Below, piece by piece: positions 53,444 through 53,810 of a stretch of DNA of 53,810 bases. The position numbers were made by a program, and so were the translations under genes. Below the pieces are notes generated by a model that saw only the letters and a list, made by a program, of their open reading frames with translations, was not told the origin of the DNA and did no database searches. The stretch's first letter is position 1, and the number at the start of each line of letters is the position of its first letter. This DNA comes from DATLFP01 sp035540955 (lineage in GTDB: Bacteria > Actinomycetota > Acidimicrobiia > Acidimicrobiales > CADCSY01), in assembly GCA_035540955.1 (NCBI GenBank), contig DATLFP010000073.1, positions 1-53,810 on the forward strand, given 5' to 3'.

Positions 53444-53557
53444 CGTCCACCTCCCGAAGCTGGGCTTCGAGGTGTTGTACGGCACCCCGGGTCCCGGGTG
53501 GTGGATGGTCGGCGCCTTGGTGCGGCCGGGGGCACACCGCTACCCTCGGCCCCCGTC

Positions 53558-53591
53558 ATGGGTTCACTGATCAAGAAATCAGCGAACCCAT
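53558..53591. repeat. 14-6-14 dyad at the start of a bS22-like reading frame
   Basis: Left arm ATGGGTTCACTGAT (53558-53571) and right arm ATCAGCGAACCCAT (53578-53591) are reverse complements at 13 of 14 bases. They flank the 6-nt spacer CAAGAA. Two 11-14-bp arms around a 6-8-bp spacer is the architecture of tyrosine-recombinase core sites, and such a recombinase gene begins right after it. A stem-loop in RNA is the alternative reading. Confidence 0.7.
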
Positions 53592-53629
53592 CCCGCTCCG
53601 GCCTCGCCGGTCGAGCCTCGCAGCCCTGA
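53558..53629 (+). pseudogene. bS22-like start fused to foreign sequence
   Basis: ATG 53558 encodes MGSLIKK, which matches the N-terminus I remember for actinobacterial ribosomal protein bS22 (MGSVIKKRRKRMSKKK-type). After residue 7 the reading turns into SANPSRSGLAG and stops at residue 23 without the Lys/Arg-rich body. TACCCT lies 11 nt upstream. The break point coincides with the dyad at 53558-53591. It may be a disrupted bS22 gene or only a short leader peptide. Confidence 0.4.
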
Positions 53630-53810
53630 CCGAAGCCTGGTTGGCCGAGTACGGCAACCCTCGCACCCGCGAGCGCTACGCCATCGCCGTCGAGCTGGTG
53701 GCCCGGCACATCGGAGCGAACAGTCCCGAGGATCTGACCGCTGCCGCCATCGCCTCCTGGGCGGCCTCCTACGACCGGGCCAACAACACGATGCGGGCCT
53801 ACCTCAACGC
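53626..53810 (+). CDS. Tyrosine recombinase (integrase), N-terminal part, cut by contig end
   Basis: The frame reads LTEAWLAEYGNPRTRERYAI, then AVELVARHIG, LTAAAIASWAASYDRANNTM and RAYLNA, and runs off the window. This is the SAM-like core-binding domain of phage-type integrases and Xer relatives: an early WL, then TRERYAIAV and the TxRAY helix. No ATG, GTG or TTG lies before the domain. CTG 53626 forms a CTGA overlap with the stop of the bS22-like frame, so the start is uncertain; the frame is also open upstream. The catalytic domain is not in the window. Confidence 0.75.
   Translation, partial: MTEAWLAEYGNPRTRERYAIAVELVARHIGANSPEDLTAAAIASWAASYDRANNTMRAYLN

Noticed and set aside
53144..53810. 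tRNA-Gln as the attachment site of the integrase
   Set aside because: The tRNA is on the minus strand and its 3' end faces away from the integrase. No repeat of the tRNA 3' end is seen near 53560. The dyad at 53558-53591 is a better candidate core.

Overview
The window reads as one end-to-end contig of a very GC-rich actinobacterium, most likely class Acidimicrobiia. This rests on several signs: GTG starts are common, several genes carry TANNNT boxes 6-9 nt before the start codon (leaderless style), there are many F420-type luciferase-like oxidoreductases, a DUF222/HNH gene of the 13E12 type is present, and core gene neighbourhoods match actinobacteria. The taxonomic call is inference; no rRNA is present.

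Layout. 1-88 is a perfect fold-back at the contig edge. 67-7557 holds a DUF2269 membrane protein, class II fumarase, an acyl-CoA ligase with an SDR enzyme, a PAS-PAS-GGDEF-EAL signalling protein and an F420-type oxidoreductase. 7568-12468 is a TetR-controlled cluster (operator at 8183-8202): a ferritin-like protein, two luciferase-like oxidoreductases and an SDR, interrupted by a tandem hairpin repeat at 9366-9425. 12484-14788 encodes a membrane-anchored zinc peptidase and an L,D-transpeptidase. 14941-19828 has a decapeptide-repeat membrane protein, tRNA-Leu(TAA), an MFS transporter, a PlsC-like acyltransferase with an NAD-dependent epimerase (as in mycobacterial Rv0502/Rv0501), and an enoyl-CoA hydratase.

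19847-34482 is a long minus-strand run. Its middle is a form II (AYRGAGR) CO-dehydrogenase-like cluster: coxL-S-M, MoxR ATPase, VWA protein, XdhC, a DUF1707/LiaF-like/adenylate-cyclase fusion, a MobA-like transferase and membrane-anchored CoxG. It sits, together with a DUF4097 beta-solenoid/HTH pair, between eno-ftsB on one side and DUF501-ppx on the other. As I recall, these are contiguous in mycobacteria (Rv1023-Rv1026), so the cluster looks inserted into a conserved core block.

34479-53443 continues the core block (eno, mazG, a PrsA/SurA-like lipoprotein, mfd, then pth, rplY/ctc, prs, glmU, tRNA-Gln). An accessory patch lies at 43434-49529: an APH-like kinase, a VOC protein with a structured leader, DUF222/HNH, a cupin, TetR, and a secreted PxKF protein under a two-operator promoter. 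GlmU lacks its acetyltransferase half.

At the right edge a leaderless-type start codes for seven residues resembling ribosomal protein bS22. The reading then leaves that family at a 14-6-14 dyad and runs into the N-terminal domain of a tyrosine recombinase that continues off the contig. The most interesting leads are this putative integration junction, the cyclase fusion in the cox cluster and its insertion in the core block, the PxKF/TetR promoter, and the repeat/hairpin elements placed at stop codons.
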